From UBA6921 sp031370545 (GTDB lineage Bacteria > Pseudomonadota > Gammaproteobacteria > SG8-11): DNA of 23,322 bases. The stretch lies in contig JANMQQ010000104.1 of NCBI GenBank assembly GCA_031370545.1, positions 1 to 23,322 of the forward strand, in the 5' to 3' direction. Position 1 is the stretch's first letter. Each line of letters opens with the position of its first letter. The position numbers and the translations under genes were made by a program. Shown here piece by piece: positions 1 to 7,778 of this stretch. The notes beneath the pieces are model-generated. The model had not been told where the DNA came from. It searched no databases and saw only the letters and a program-made list of their open reading frames with translations.

Positions 1-2
1 TT

Positions 3-827
3 ATGCATCTGAAAAGCCCAATAATAAATATCGTTACCAAGGGCGGCAATATTGAAGAGCTGAGAAATGCAGTTGGCGAAGTGCTGAGCACAAAGCTTCC
101 ACAGCTCGTTCGGCACATGGAGGAGCAACAGCGTCAATATATGTGGTCTGCCTTGGAAGGAAAGTGGGGCAATTTAGAGCGTGAGGCAGAGCCGGCAGAG
201 CTGGCATATCTCGCGGCACGTCAGGTGGCTTACAGGTTAAGTCGGGACACTGTCCGCGCGGCTCTTGGCATTACAGGTAATCTAATAAATCCGCTTGAAA
301 TGTTTTTGTATCCTTCGCCATCTGACCAGTGTTCGCCTGGCGATATTGTGCGTGACAAAACGGCAGGACATTTTTGGATCGTGCTTACGCCCGCGTGTGA
401 TTTTGAACAATGCAAGGCTGAGAATGTGCTGATGGCAAGAATTTATCCCTTGTCAGAACATCCGCTGCATTCAGCATATTTGGTAGCGCTAGAGGTTTGG
501 AAAAAAGACAAGGACGGCGTGGGGCTTGCTAAAGGGATGAATGATGCTCGTGGCGAGGTGCTTAGTCTTGTAAAGGGCAGGAAAGGACCCCGGTATAGTT
601 TTTTTCCACAAACGTTTTTTCTCCCCGATTGTGTCGTTGATTTTCAGGAGACTCGCCATGTTCCGCTAAAAAATGATGATGCTTACGAGCAAGTATGTTC
701 GCTCGATAGTCCATTCCGGGAAGGGATGCTTCAGCGCTTCTCAAGCTACTACGGAAGGATTGGAACACCTGACCTAGACCTCGATCAGATAGCCGATAGG
801 GTAAAGGCGAATCTTGATTCGAAGTAG
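3..827 (+). CDS. Defence-island protein with a TPACD motif, left end uncertain
   Basis: At least 274 residues. The Met at the left edge may be internal, so the gene may begin outside the window. I do not recognise a named family with certainty. What can be seen is a charged N-terminal part, then a segment near residues 113-135 reading PGDIVRD...FWIVLTPACDFE, a short aromatic-rich region, and a C-terminal SPFREGMLQRF...GRIGTPDL stretch. From memory, the 'PGDI...TPACD' and 'SPF+E...RF..Y.GRIG.PD' pattern is typical of proteins found beside restriction-modification, cytosine methylase and ATPase genes, some annotated as inactive receiver-like proteins. No catalytic set is obvious. It converges with the minus-strand nuclease-like gene, with an 18-bp gap and no clear terminator between them. 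The neighbourhood (nuclease-like protein, Vsr) supports a defence role, but that is inference. Confidence 0.5.
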   Translation: MHLKSPIINIVTKGGNIEELRNAVGEVLSTKLPQLVRHMEEQQRQYMWSALEGKWGNLEREAEPAELAYLAARQVAYRLSRDTVRAALGITGNLINPLEMFLYPSPSDQCSPGDIVRDKTAGHFWIVLTPACDFEQCKAENVLMARIYPLSEHPLHSAYLVALEVWKKDKDGVGLAKGMNDARGEVLSLVKGRKGPRYSFFPQTFFLPDCVVDFQETRHVPLKNDDAYEQVCSLDSPFREGMLQRFSSYYGRIGTPDLDLDQIADRVKANLDSK

Positions 828-845
828 TTAGTCTCAACAATACCT

Positions 846-1349
846 CTACAGGATGCGCCGGGCTTTTTGAAGGGACTTCATGGAGCAAGCTACATACCAA
901 GCAGACATCCGACTATCCCAGCTCCTGATTTTGGTGAACTCATCCCACGTGAATTCGTAAATTGCTTTGAGTGACAGCTCGTCATTCAGAAGTGCGACAA
1001 CAATATATTCAAAGAGCTGCTTGTCACGATTTTCCGAATCCGGATAGATGGTGCCGGTTTTCTTCGCGTTCCAGATGGACTTGATCGAATATCGTTCGCC
1101 ATCACGGGACAGGGCATCGACGTTCTTCGTACCGGTTGGTGCGGGCTGTAATGTCGGCAGGCCTGGGGTGCTGGTGTAATGCCCGATGGCCAGAGTCTCC
1201 CCAATTGCTCCAACCGAAAAACCGAGATTCCTAAGGCGCATTTCGACTTCCAGTTGCGCGCGCAGCGAAACCAGCTCGGCGTCTGCCATGGTGGAAAGTG
1301 TAAGTGGACTTACAATTTTCTCGCCAGTCAGGATTTTCTTTTTCGTCAT
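846..1349 (-). CDS. Putative PD-(D/E)XK-type restriction nuclease-like protein, 167 aa
   Basis: A small single-domain protein. Residues 20-45 form a charged helix (ELVSLRAQLEVEMRLRNLGF). It is followed by GAIGETLA with Glu51, then NVDALSRDGERYSIKS with Asp78 and Lys90, then an aromatic/hydrophobic C-terminal half (FEYIVVALL, IYEFTWDEF). The order helix-Glu-...-Asp-x(9-11)-x-x-Lys resembles the restriction-endonuclease-like fold. It also resembles small uncharacterised proteins encoded beside vsr and methylase genes. The usual acidic or Gln residue two before the Lys is Ser88 here, so catalysis is not assured. The start is the Met at 1347-1349. No convincing ribosome-binding site precedes it, so an internal start such as Met21 is possible. 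It is divergent from the Vsr gene with 12 bp between starts. Function is inferred, not demonstrated. Confidence 0.5.
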   Translation of the reverse strand: MTKKKILTGEKIVSPLTLSTMADAELVSLRAQLEVEMRLRNLGFSVGAIGETLAIGHYTSTPGLPTLQPAPTGTKNVDALSRDGERYSIKSIWNAKKTGTIYPDSENRDKQLFEYIVVALLNDELSLKAIYEFTWDEFTKIRSWDSRMSAWYVACSMKSLQKARRIL

Positions 1350-1361
1350 GAGGTTTGCCGC

Positions 1362-1763
1362 ATGGTTGATGTTCTGACCCCGACACAGCGTAAGTATTGC
1401 ATGTCACGCATCCGAGGCAAGGATACGAAGCCGGAAATCGTGCTGCGTAAATTGCTGTGGTCCGCCGGTTACAGATACCGGCTGAAAAGTCGCCTTCCCG
1501 GAAAGCCGGATATCGTTTTCCCACGACATAAGTTGGCGGTATTCATTGATGGCTGTTTCTGGCACGGATGCCCGAAGCACGCCGTGATGCCGAAAACCAA
1601 CAGAACGTTTTGGCGCGAGAAGCTAACCCGCAATATGCAAAGAGACCGCGAAGTAAACGTACGAATTCGCGAGATGGGTTGGCGCGTTGTGCGGGTCTGG
1701 GAGCATGAGATTCGAGTAAGCCCGATACGCTGTAGCAAAAAAATTTTTACGTGGCTTGGCTAA
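1362..1763 (+). CDS. vsr: Very-short-patch mismatch repair endonuclease, Vsr family
   Basis: Vsr nicks DNA 5' of T:G mismatches made by deamination of 5-methylcytosine, protecting sites methylated by a Dcm-like enzyme. The 133-aa product has the family landmarks: MSRIRGKDTKPE (residues 14-25), the GKPDIVF strand with catalytic Asp50, FIDGCFWHGC (61-70) with His68 and zinc-type Cys65/Cys70, and the C-terminal VWEHEI (112-117). His115 stands where E. coli Vsr has a zinc-binding Cys; this is my comparison from memory. I chose the ATG at 1362 because GAGG lies 8 nt upstream and the N-terminus then matches the family. A longer reading from 1179 would run over the divergent gene. A cytosine-5 methyltransferase is expected nearby but is not in the window, so it may lie left of base 1. 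Confidence 0.9.
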   Translation: MVDVLTPTQRKYCMSRIRGKDTKPEIVLRKLLWSAGYRYRLKSRLPGKPDIVFPRHKLAVFIDGCFWHGCPKHAVMPKTNRTFWREKLTRNMQRDREVNVRIREMGWRVVRVWEHEIRVSPIRCSKKIFTWLG

Positions 1764-2106
1764 TACAAAAGGGCGCGGATCAGGTTCGCGTTATCGCTTA
1801 TCGAGATCAAATCCATTGTCTTGAGGCCAGTCTCCATTTCAATTCGCCGCGCTTACGACAATTTCAACCGGCGTTCCTGCTGCAGCGAATATAGTAGCGA
1901 CGCAGTAGGGTAAAAGGTTGGGGGCGGGTCTCGCCCAACTTGTGACGCAAGCCAATATCCGCGAACGGTTGGATTGCTGATGTTGGGCCTGCGTCGCCGT
2001 CATTGCCCGCCCTACCCTCCGACGCGTAGAATACGCAGCTTATTTTCACCATCTGAACAATATCTTGCTTGCTACGGCGGGCATCACGTGACTGCGGAGA
2101 ATTTGC
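1764..2106. other. Gene-free 343-bp interval
   Basis: No ORF with recognisable protein character and no tRNA or rRNA signature was found. The central part, about 1891-2031, is an inverted-repeat-rich element annotated separately. The flanks (1764-1890 and 2032-2106) show nothing I can name. The last bases contain the GGAG that serves as ribosome-binding site for ndk. The interval marks the border between the defence-like genes on the left and the core housekeeping block on the right. Confidence 0.6.
1891..2031 (-). repeat. Degenerate intergenic repeat element with inverted repeats
   Basis: Visible directly: a perfect 9-bp inverted repeat, GCGACGCAG at 1897-1905 and CTGCGTCGC at 1989-1997; GTTGGG at 1917-1922 pairing with CCCAAC at 1934-1939; and a second GTTGGG at 1982-1987 that can pair with the same CCCAAC. 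Read on the minus strand it goes GAGGGTAGGGCGGGCAATG, then GCGACGCAGGCCCAAC, then GTTGGGCGAGACCCGCC. This composition matches, from memory, a class of short non-coding repeats common between genes of many beta- and gammaproteobacteria. The boundaries are approximate. It could instead be a decayed mobile-element end left by island insertion next to ndk. Confidence 0.45.
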
Positions 2107-2538
2107 ATGGCCATTGAACGTACCTTTTCGATTATTAAACCGGACGCAGTGGCGAAGAATGTCATTGGCCAGATCGTTGCCCGCTTCGAACAGGCCGGGT
2201 TGCGTGTCGTTGCATCGCGCATGATTCACATGAGCCGCGCGCAGGCCGGGCAGTTTTATGCGGTGCACAAAGAGCGGCCGTTTTATAACGATTTATGCGC
2301 TTATATGAGTTCCGGGCCGGTGATCGTTCAAGTGTTGGAAGGCGAGGGTGCAATTGCCAAGAACCGCGAAGTGATGGGCGCAACTGATCCGAAGAAAGCA
2401 GAGAAGGGCACCATCCGCGCGGATTTCGCTGAGTCGATTGAAGCCAATTCAGTGCACGGTTCAGACGCTCCGGAAACCGCTGCACAGGAAATTGCATTCT
2501 TCTTCAGCGGCAGCGATATCTGCGCACGCAGCAAGTAA
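2107..2538 (+). CDS. ndk: Nucleoside diphosphate kinase
   Basis: Transfers the gamma-phosphate of ATP onto NDPs and dNDPs through a phospho-histidine, balancing cytosolic nucleotide pools. The 143-residue length is typical of bacterial Ndk. Visible marks are the N-terminal TFSIIKPDAV with Lys11, the EGEGAI and RADFAESIEANSVHGSD segments, and the active-site His117 in NSVHGSD. The start is supported by GGAG about 8 nt upstream of the ATG. It is the first gene of the core block and lies 25 bp before rlmN on the same strand. The ndk-rlmN-pilF order is common in gammaproteobacteria. Nothing unusual is seen in the protein. Confidence 0.97.
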   Translation: MAIERTFSIIKPDAVAKNVIGQIVARFEQAGLRVVASRMIHMSRAQAGQFYAVHKERPFYNDLCAYMSSGPVIVQVLEGEGAIAKNREVMGATDPKKAEKGTIRADFAESIEANSVHGSDAPETAAQEIAFFFSGSDICARSK

Positions 2539-2563
2539 GCCGCTCGCCGCGAGGCACACCCCT

Positions 2564-3682
2564 ATGACGCAATCTGAAAAAACCAATCTGCTGAATCTCG
2601 ACCGCCCCGCGATGGAGGCGTTTTTCGCCGCCATCGGTGAGAAGCCATTTCGCGCCTCGCAGGTGTTGAAGTGGTTGCATCAGGGCTTGGTCGATCAGTT
2701 TGATGTCATGACCAACATCAGCAAAGACTTGCGTCAGAAGCTGGGTGAAGTTGCGGAAATCAAGGCGCCCGAAATTGTCAGCGACCTGGAGTCGCATGAC
2801 GGCACGCGCAAATGGTTGATGCGCGTCGACGCGGTGAATTGTGTCGAGACCGTGTTCATCCCCGAGGATGATCGCGGCACCTTGTGTGTTTCGTCGCAAG
2901 TTGGCTGCATGTTGAACTGCACGTTTTGTTCTACAGCCCAGCAGGGATTCAATCGTAATCTGAGCGTGGCGGAGATCATTGGCCAGGTGTGGAATGCGGC
3001 GCGCGCGTTGGGGCATAGCCCGGTGGATCGTAAAATCACCAACGTCGTGATGATGGGCATGGGCGAGCCGCTGCTGAATTTTGACAACGTGGTAAGCGCG
3101 ATTGCGTTGATGCGCGAAGATTTTTCCTACGGTTTATCGAAGCGGCGCATCACGCTGAGCACGGCGGGCGTGGTGCCGGGTATCGACGCATTGAAGGAAG
3201 TCAGCGATGTCGCGCTGGCGGTGTCATTGCACGCGCCGGATGACGAGTTGCGCAATGTGCTAGTGCCGCTTAACAAGAAATATCCGATCAGTGTGTTATT
3301 GGACGCTTGCCGTCGTTATGTCGACCACGACTCGCGCAGCAATAACCGCGTGACGTTCGAATATGTCATGCTCGACGGCATTAACGACACGCCGCAACAT
3401 GCGCGTGCATTGGCAAAGCTGTTACGCGATGTGCCGTCGAAAATTAATCTGATTCCGTTCAATCCGTTTCCGCAAACCAAATACGCACGTTCATCGCAGG
3501 ACGCGATTGACCGCTTCCATGAGATTCTCACCCAAGCGGGTTATGTCACGATCACGCGCCGCACGCGTGGCGGCGACATCGACGCGGCGTGCGGGCAACT
3601 GGCAGGTAAGGTGATGGATCGCACCAAGCGTTCGATGAAGCGATTGGTCGTCGCGCAAGGACCGGCCACGTGCGACGTGTAA
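2564..3682 (+). CDS. rlmN: Dual-specificity 23S rRNA A2503 / tRNA A37 C2-methyltransferase
   Basis: A radical-SAM enzyme that methylates C2 of A2503 in 23S rRNA and of A37 in some tRNAs. The 372-aa product carries the iron-sulfur CxxxCxxC motif CMLNCTFC (Cys115, Cys119, Cys122). Cys108 lies seven residues before it, and a C-terminal GGDIDAACGQLAG holds Cys343, the position of the methyl-carrying cysteine in E. coli RlmN. GMGEPLLNFDNV is the SAM-binding GxGE-type segment. I chose the ATG at 2564, with GAGG upstream, rather than the in-frame extension from 2438, which would run over the end of ndk and adds a low-complexity leader absent from the family. The gene overlaps pilF by 13 nt. Confidence 0.97.
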   Translation: MTQSEKTNLLNLDRPAMEAFFAAIGEKPFRASQVLKWLHQGLVDQFDVMTNISKDLRQKLGEVAEIKAPEIVSDLESHDGTRKWLMRVDAVNCVETVFIPEDDRGTLCVSSQVGCMLNCTFCSTAQQGFNRNLSVAEIIGQVWNAARALGHSPVDRKITNVVMMGMGEPLLNFDNVVSAIALMREDFSYGLSKRRITLSTAGVVPGIDALKEVSDVALAVSLHAPDDELRNVLVPLNKKYPISVLLDACRRYVDHDSRSNNRVTFEYVMLDGINDTPQHARALAKLLRDVPSKINLIPFNPFPQTKYARSSQDAIDRFHEILTQAGYVTITRRTRGGDIDAACGQLAGKVMDRTKRSMKRLVVAQGPATCDV

Positions 3683-4431
3683 TTCTCACGTTGTTTATAA
3701 CCTTCACTTTAAGTGCTTGTGGAAATCCAGCGATGCGTTCCGAGCCCAGCGCCAAGGAACGCATCGCTCGCACCAACACCGAATTGGGATTGGGCTATTT
3801 GCAACAAGGTGATCGCAAGCTTGCAATAGAAAAATTGCAACGCGCCATCGACGCCGATGCGGACTATGCCCCGGCACAACATTCGCTTGCGCTCGCCTAT
3901 CAGGAGTTTGGTCAAATGGAGTTGGCCGAAAAGCACTATCGCATTGCGTTGAAGTTGTTGCCGACAGATGGTGGTGTGCACAATAATTTTGGCGCGTTCC
4001 TGTGCGGGCAAGGGCGCTTTGCTGAAGGCGAGGAACAATTTCAGACCGCCCTGCGTGACCCGACCTACGTGACCCCAGCCACGGCGTTGGAAAACGCCGG
4101 TTTATGTGCGCTACGAGTGCCGGATCTTGATAAATCGGAAAAATATTTGCGCCAGGCCTTAAAAGTGGATGCAAACATGCCGGGGGCTTTGTTGGGTATG
4201 GCGCGCGTACAATTCGCCCGCAAACAGTATTTGAACGCGCGTGGCTATTTGCAGCGGCATGAAGCGATTGCACCATTATCCGCGCAGGGTTTATTTGTCG
4301 CGGTGCAGGTCGAGCATCAATTGGGCGATGATCAGGCGGCGCGCCGTTATATGACGCAACTCTATTCGCAATTTCAGGATTCCAGCGAGGCGCAGCAGGT
4401 CAAGGCGCTGGAAGCGGAGTTTTCAAAGTGA
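3670..4431 (+). CDS. pilF: Type IV pilus biogenesis lipoprotein PilF/PilW, TPR protein
   Basis: An outer-membrane lipoprotein acting as pilotin for the PilQ secretin in type IV pilus assembly. The 253-aa product starts with GTG at 3670, inside the end of rlmN, and AAGGA about 8 nt upstream supports this start. The signal peptide ends at lipobox LSAC with lipidated Cys17. Residues ~35-250 are tandem tetratricopeptide repeats, for example LGYLQQGDRKLAIEKLQRAI and SLALAYQEFGQMELAEKHY. The length and the position between rlmN and rodZ match gammaproteobacterial PilF. Overlap with rlmN (13 nt) and with rodZ (GTGA, 4 nt) suggests translational coupling. Other type IV pilus genes are not in the window. 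Confidence 0.93.
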   Translation: MRRVILTLFITFTLSACGNPAMRSEPSAKERIARTNTELGLGYLQQGDRKLAIEKLQRAIDADADYAPAQHSLALAYQEFGQMELAEKHYRIALKLLPTDGGVHNNFGAFLCGQGRFAEGEEQFQTALRDPTYVTPATALENAGLCALRVPDLDKSEKYLRQALKVDANMPGALLGMARVQFARKQYLNARGYLQRHEAIAPLSAQGLFVAVQVEHQLGDDQAARRYMTQLYSQFQDSSEAQQVKALEAEFSK

Positions 4432-5345
4432 CGGAGCGCGACATTTTAGCTACGGATCAAACCCACGCCGACGGGCGCAGTCCGCAGGAGTCGCCGCCAG
4501 ACGCGATCAACATCGGGCAGCGCTTGATGCAAGCGCGTCTCGCGCGCCAGTTGACGATTGAAGAGGTCGCGGGTCAGCTCCATTTACAGGTGAGACATCT
4601 CGATGCGTTGGAACAACAAGATTTGAGCCGCTTGCCCGGGCCCTCATATATTTGCGGCTATTTGCGCAGCTACGCGAAATTTTTGCATTTGCCTTCCGAC
4701 GAAATCGTGGAAAATTATCCCGGCGTGCATGACCACATCGCGGGAGTGAAATCCACGGTGGTATCAACCAAGCTCTACACCAAGCGCTCGTTTGATGTCT
4801 CGCAACCTCATCCGCGCCCGGCCTGGCTGGGCGCCGTGGGCATGTTGGTCGCATTGTTGCTGGGTGGATGGTTAGTATTCCAAATGACCGACCGAAACGT
4901 CGCGCAGCCATCATCGGCAACACCGTCGCGGCAGGCCGTTGCCAAAGCGAGTCCCACGATTGCGGCGAACCCGGAGTCGCCTGTCGATCCAGTTGCTCCG
5001 CTGCCCGAGGTTTTCTCCTCTGCACCGACGGTGAGTGCGGATGTGATAGCTGCATTGCCGCCGTCCACACCGGTAGCCGCGTTGGTTCTGGAATTTACCG
5101 GCGATTCGTGGGTCGAAATCTACGATGCTGGCGAACGTCGCTTGGTGTATGAAGCGGTGCGCTCTGGCGAGACACGTATCGTTAAAGGTCAGGCACCTTT
5201 TAAGTTAATGTTGGGCGCGGTGAAGGACGTGCAAGTGCGGCTCAACGGGACGAGGTTTGACATGAAGCCGCATCAACAGCGCGAGTCGGCCGTGTTCCAA
5301 GTCGGTTCCGCGCAAGACAATCGCATCGAGGCAGGAGGCGAATAG
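4428..5345 (+). CDS. rodZ: Cytoskeletal cell-shape protein RodZ
   Basis: A bitopic inner-membrane protein that links MreB filaments to the elongation machinery. The 305-aa product has a cytoplasmic Cro/C1-type helix-turn-helix domain at ~28-95 (IGQRLMQARLARQLTIEEVA...SYICGYLRSYAKFL) and a basic stretch. One transmembrane helix follows at ~132-152, then a Pro/Ala/Ser-rich periplasmic linker (~155-215) and a C-terminal beta-domain of the DUF4115 type (LEFTGDSWVEIYDAGERRL). It starts with GTG at 4428, overlapping the TGA of pilF as GTGA. The AGGAGG ribosome-binding site for the next gene, ispG, lies inside its last codons. Order and architecture are standard. Confidence 0.95.
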   Translation: MTERDILATDQTHADGRSPQESPPDAINIGQRLMQARLARQLTIEEVAGQLHLQVRHLDALEQQDLSRLPGPSYICGYLRSYAKFLHLPSDEIVENYPGVHDHIAGVKSTVVSTKLYTKRSFDVSQPHPRPAWLGAVGMLVALLLGGWLVFQMTDRNVAQPSSATPSRQAVAKASPTIAANPESPVDPVAPLPEVFSSAPTVSADVIAALPPSTPVAALVLEFTGDSWVEIYDAGERRLVYEAVRSGETRIVKGQAPFKLMLGAVKDVQVRLNGTRFDMKPHQQRESAVFQVGSAQDNRIEAGGE

Positions 5346-5347
5346 CC

Positions 5348-6484
5348 ATGCTCTATAAACATACTATCGCGCGGCGTAAATCGCGCCAAATCATGGTCGG
5401 ATCGGTGGCGGTGGGCGGCGATGCACCGGTTTCGGTGCAGAGCATGACCAATACTGAAACCACCGATGTCGATGCAACTGTCGCGCAGATTGAGCGTATT
5501 CAGAAAGCCGGTGCGGATATCGTGCGCGTGTCGGTGCCGACGATGGAAGCCGCTGATGCGTTCGGTGAAATCCGCAAGCGTGTCAGCGTACCGTTGGTAT
5601 CCGATATTCACTTCGATCATCGCATTGCATTGCGTGTCTTGGAGCTGGGTGTTGACTGTTTGCGAATCAACCCGGGCAACATCGGTCGAGATGATCGTGT
5701 ACATGCGGTGGTGGAATCGGCGCGCGACAAGAACGTGCCGATCCGCATCGGTGTGAATGCCGGTTCGCTGGAAAAGGAATTGCAAAAAAAATACGGCGAA
5801 CCATCGCCCGAGGCGTTGGTGGAGTCGGCGTTACGCCATGTGGAAATTTTGACGCGATTGAATTTTAACAATTTCAAAATCAGTGTGAAGGCGTCGGATG
5901 TTTTCATGGCGGTAGCCGCGTATCGCTTGCTGGCGGCGCAAATCGACAATCCGTTGCACTTGGGTATTACCGAAGCCGGTGGTTTTCGTTCCGGTGCGGT
6001 GAAGTCGGCGGTGGGTATGGGCATGCTGCTGGCGGAAGGCATCGGCGACACCATCCGCGTGTCGCTGGCTGCCGATCCGGTGGAAGAGATTAAGGTGGGT
6101 TTTGACATTTTAAAAAGCCTGCATATCCGCAGCAAGGGCATCAACTTGATTGCATGTCCGTCTTGCTCACGCCAAAACTTCGATGTGATTTCGACGGTTA
6201 ATGCGTTGGAGATGCGCCTCGAAGATATCACCGAGCCGCTCGATGTGGCGGTGATCGGTTGTGTAGTGAACGGCCCGGGGGAAGCGCGTGAAGCGAGCGT
6301 CGGTCTGGCGGGCGGTACTCCGCACAATTTGATGTACGTCGACGGCAAGCCGGATCATAAAGTCGACAACGCGCAGTTGGTTGACGAGTTGGAAAAAGCC
6401 ATTCGCCGCCAGATCGAATTGCGTAAAGAAAGCGGCGCGGACACGCGACGAGTCATTCCGATCCAGTCTGTTGTCGGAAAATAA
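5348..6484 (+). CDS. ispG: 4-hydroxy-3-methylbut-2-en-1-yl diphosphate synthase IspG (GcpE)
   Basis: Converts 2-C-methyl-D-erythritol 2,4-cyclodiphosphate to HMBPP in the MEP isoprenoid pathway, using a [4Fe-4S] cluster and flavodoxin or ferredoxin electrons. The 378-aa product has the TIM-barrel part (QSMTNTETTDVDATV, VSDIHFD, LRINPGNIG) and the cluster part, with CPSC (Cys270, Cys273) and IGCVVNGPGEA giving Cys305 and Glu312. These are the same positions as in E. coli IspG. The shorter gammaproteobacterial form, rather than the longer betaproteobacterial one, is a taxonomic clue. The start is 2 bp after the rodZ stop, with a near-ideal AGGAGG at 5333-5338 as ribosome-binding site. Confidence 0.98.
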   Translation: MLYKHTIARRKSRQIMVGSVAVGGDAPVSVQSMTNTETTDVDATVAQIERIQKAGADIVRVSVPTMEAADAFGEIRKRVSVPLVSDIHFDHRIALRVLELGVDCLRINPGNIGRDDRVHAVVESARDKNVPIRIGVNAGSLEKELQKKYGEPSPEALVESALRHVEILTRLNFNNFKISVKASDVFMAVAAYRLLAAQIDNPLHLGITEAGGFRSGAVKSAVGMGMLLAEGIGDTIRVSLAADPVEEIKVGFDILKSLHIRSKGINLIACPSCSRQNFDVISTVNALEMRLEDITEPLDVAVIGCVVNGPGEAREASVGLAGGTPHNLMYVDGKPDHKVDNAQLVDELEKAIRRQIELRKESGADTRRVIPIQSVVGK

Positions 6485-6490
6485 ACCACC

Positions 6491-7759
6491 ATGTCGCAAC
6501 AAATCCAGGCCGTGCGCGGCATGAAAGATATTCTGCCGCAGGAAACGCCACTCTGGCAGCGCGTGGAGCAGACACTGCGCGAAACCTTCAGTGCCTACGG
6601 GTATAGCGAAATCCGTCTGCCGCTTGCCGAAAAAACTGAGTTGTTTCAGCGCTCCATCGGCGAGGTCACTGACATCGTCGAAAAGGAAATGTACACGTTC
6701 GAAGATTTGAATCACGAACGCTTGTCGCTGCGCCCGGAAGGCACGGCGGGCTGCGTGCGCGCCGGTATCGAACACGGCCTGTTGCACAACCAGATTCAAC
6801 GTCTGTGGTATATGGGCGCCATGTTTCGACATGAGCGTCCGCAGAAAGGTCGCTACCGCCAATTTCATCAGGCGGGAATCGAGGCATTTGGAATGGAAGG
6901 GCCGGACATTGACGCCGAGTTGATCGCCATGACGGCGCGCATCTGGAAGTCGCTGGGTCTGACCAGCCTGACTTTACAAATAAACTCTTTGGGTACATTG
7001 GCGGCTCGCCAGGTGTATCGAACGCACTTGGTCGAATATTTTTCTGCCCATCAGAATGCGCTGGATGAAGACAGCCAACGGCGCTTGACTACTAATCCGT
7101 TGCGCATTCTTGACAGTAAAAATCCCGACATGCGCGAATTGATTCTTGCCGCGCCGCAATTGCTTGATCACCTGGACACCGAATCGCTTGCGCATTTCGA
7201 ACGTTTGAAAACTTTACTCGATAGCACCGGGGTGAAGTATTCGGTAAACCCGCGTCTGGTGCGGGGTCTAGACTATTATAGTAAAACCGTATTTGAGTGG
7301 GTGACGGATCAGTTGGGAGCGCAAGGTACGGTGTGCGCGGGCGGACGGTATGATGGCCTGGTTGAACAACTGGGCGGTAAAGCGACTCCCGCCATCGGGT
7401 TTGCGATGGGGTTGGAGCGGCTGCTCAGCTTATTGGAAACGCAAGCTGGCATATTGTCATCACCCGCGCCGCACGCCTATTTGTTGATTGCAGGCGAAGC
7501 GGCAGGTTTTGCCGGAAATAAGCTGGCCGAATCGTTACGCGATGCGTTGCCGGGATTACGTCTGGTCATGAATTGCGGCGGCGGCGGTTTCAAGGCGCAA
7601 TTCAAGCGCGCCGACAAATCCGGCGCGCGTATTGCGTTGTTGCTGGGTGATGAAGAATTGGCGAAGAACGTAGTCGGTGTAAAATTCCTGCGTGAAGAAC
7701 GCGCGCAACACGAGGTGTCGATGGATACCTTGGCCGCGTCGTTACGCGAATTTATCTAA
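6491..7759 (+). CDS. hisS: Histidyl-tRNA synthetase
   Basis: Class II aminoacyl-tRNA synthetase charging tRNA-His in the cytosol. The 422-aa product has RPEGTAG (81-87), motif 2 RHERPQKGRYRQFHQ (113-127), the histidine-specific LVRGLDYY (256-263) with Arg258, GGRYDGL (284-290) and motif 3 AIGFAMGLERL (301-311). An anticodon-binding C-terminal domain follows, from ~330. The start ATG lies 6 bp after the ispG stop; only a weak GGA upstream can be seen, consistent with coupling to ispG translation. Length and neighbours (ispG before, yfgM after) are the gammaproteobacterial norm. Confidence 0.98.
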   Translation: MSQQIQAVRGMKDILPQETPLWQRVEQTLRETFSAYGYSEIRLPLAEKTELFQRSIGEVTDIVEKEMYTFEDLNHERLSLRPEGTAGCVRAGIEHGLLHNQIQRLWYMGAMFRHERPQKGRYRQFHQAGIEAFGMEGPDIDAELIAMTARIWKSLGLTSLTLQINSLGTLAARQVYRTHLVEYFSAHQNALDEDSQRRLTTNPLRILDSKNPDMRELILAAPQLLDHLDTESLAHFERLKTLLDSTGVKYSVNPRLVRGLDYYSKTVFEWVTDQLGAQGTVCAGGRYDGLVEQLGGKATPAIGFAMGLERLLSLLETQAGILSSPAPHAYLLIAGEAAGFAGNKLAESLRDALPGLRLVMNCGGGGFKAQFKRADKSGARIALLLGDEELAKNVVGVKFLREERAQHEVSMDTLAASLREFI

Positions 7760-7778
7760 ACATAGGCGGGAGAAGCAC

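Noticed and set aside
1179..1361. N-terminal extension of vsr
   Set aside because: It is antisense to the divergent nuclease-like gene and lacks Vsr features; the ATG at 1362 has a GAGG site.
2438..2563. N-terminal extension of rlmN
   Set aside because: It overlaps the 3' end of ndk in another frame, has low-complexity composition, and the ATG at 2564 with GAGG upstream gives the family length.
5617..6348. Long minus-strand open frame (243 codons) inside ispG
   Set aside because: It is antisense to a clear, fully conserved gene and has no recognisable motif; it is a by-product of codon bias. The same applies to the long antisense frames in tssM (18319-18915), tssA (20363-21277) and der (9882-10382).
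7692..7778. N-terminal extension of yfgM
   Set aside because: It runs over the hisS end and encodes an Arg-rich leader; GTG at 7779 with a good ribosome-binding site gives the usual protein start.
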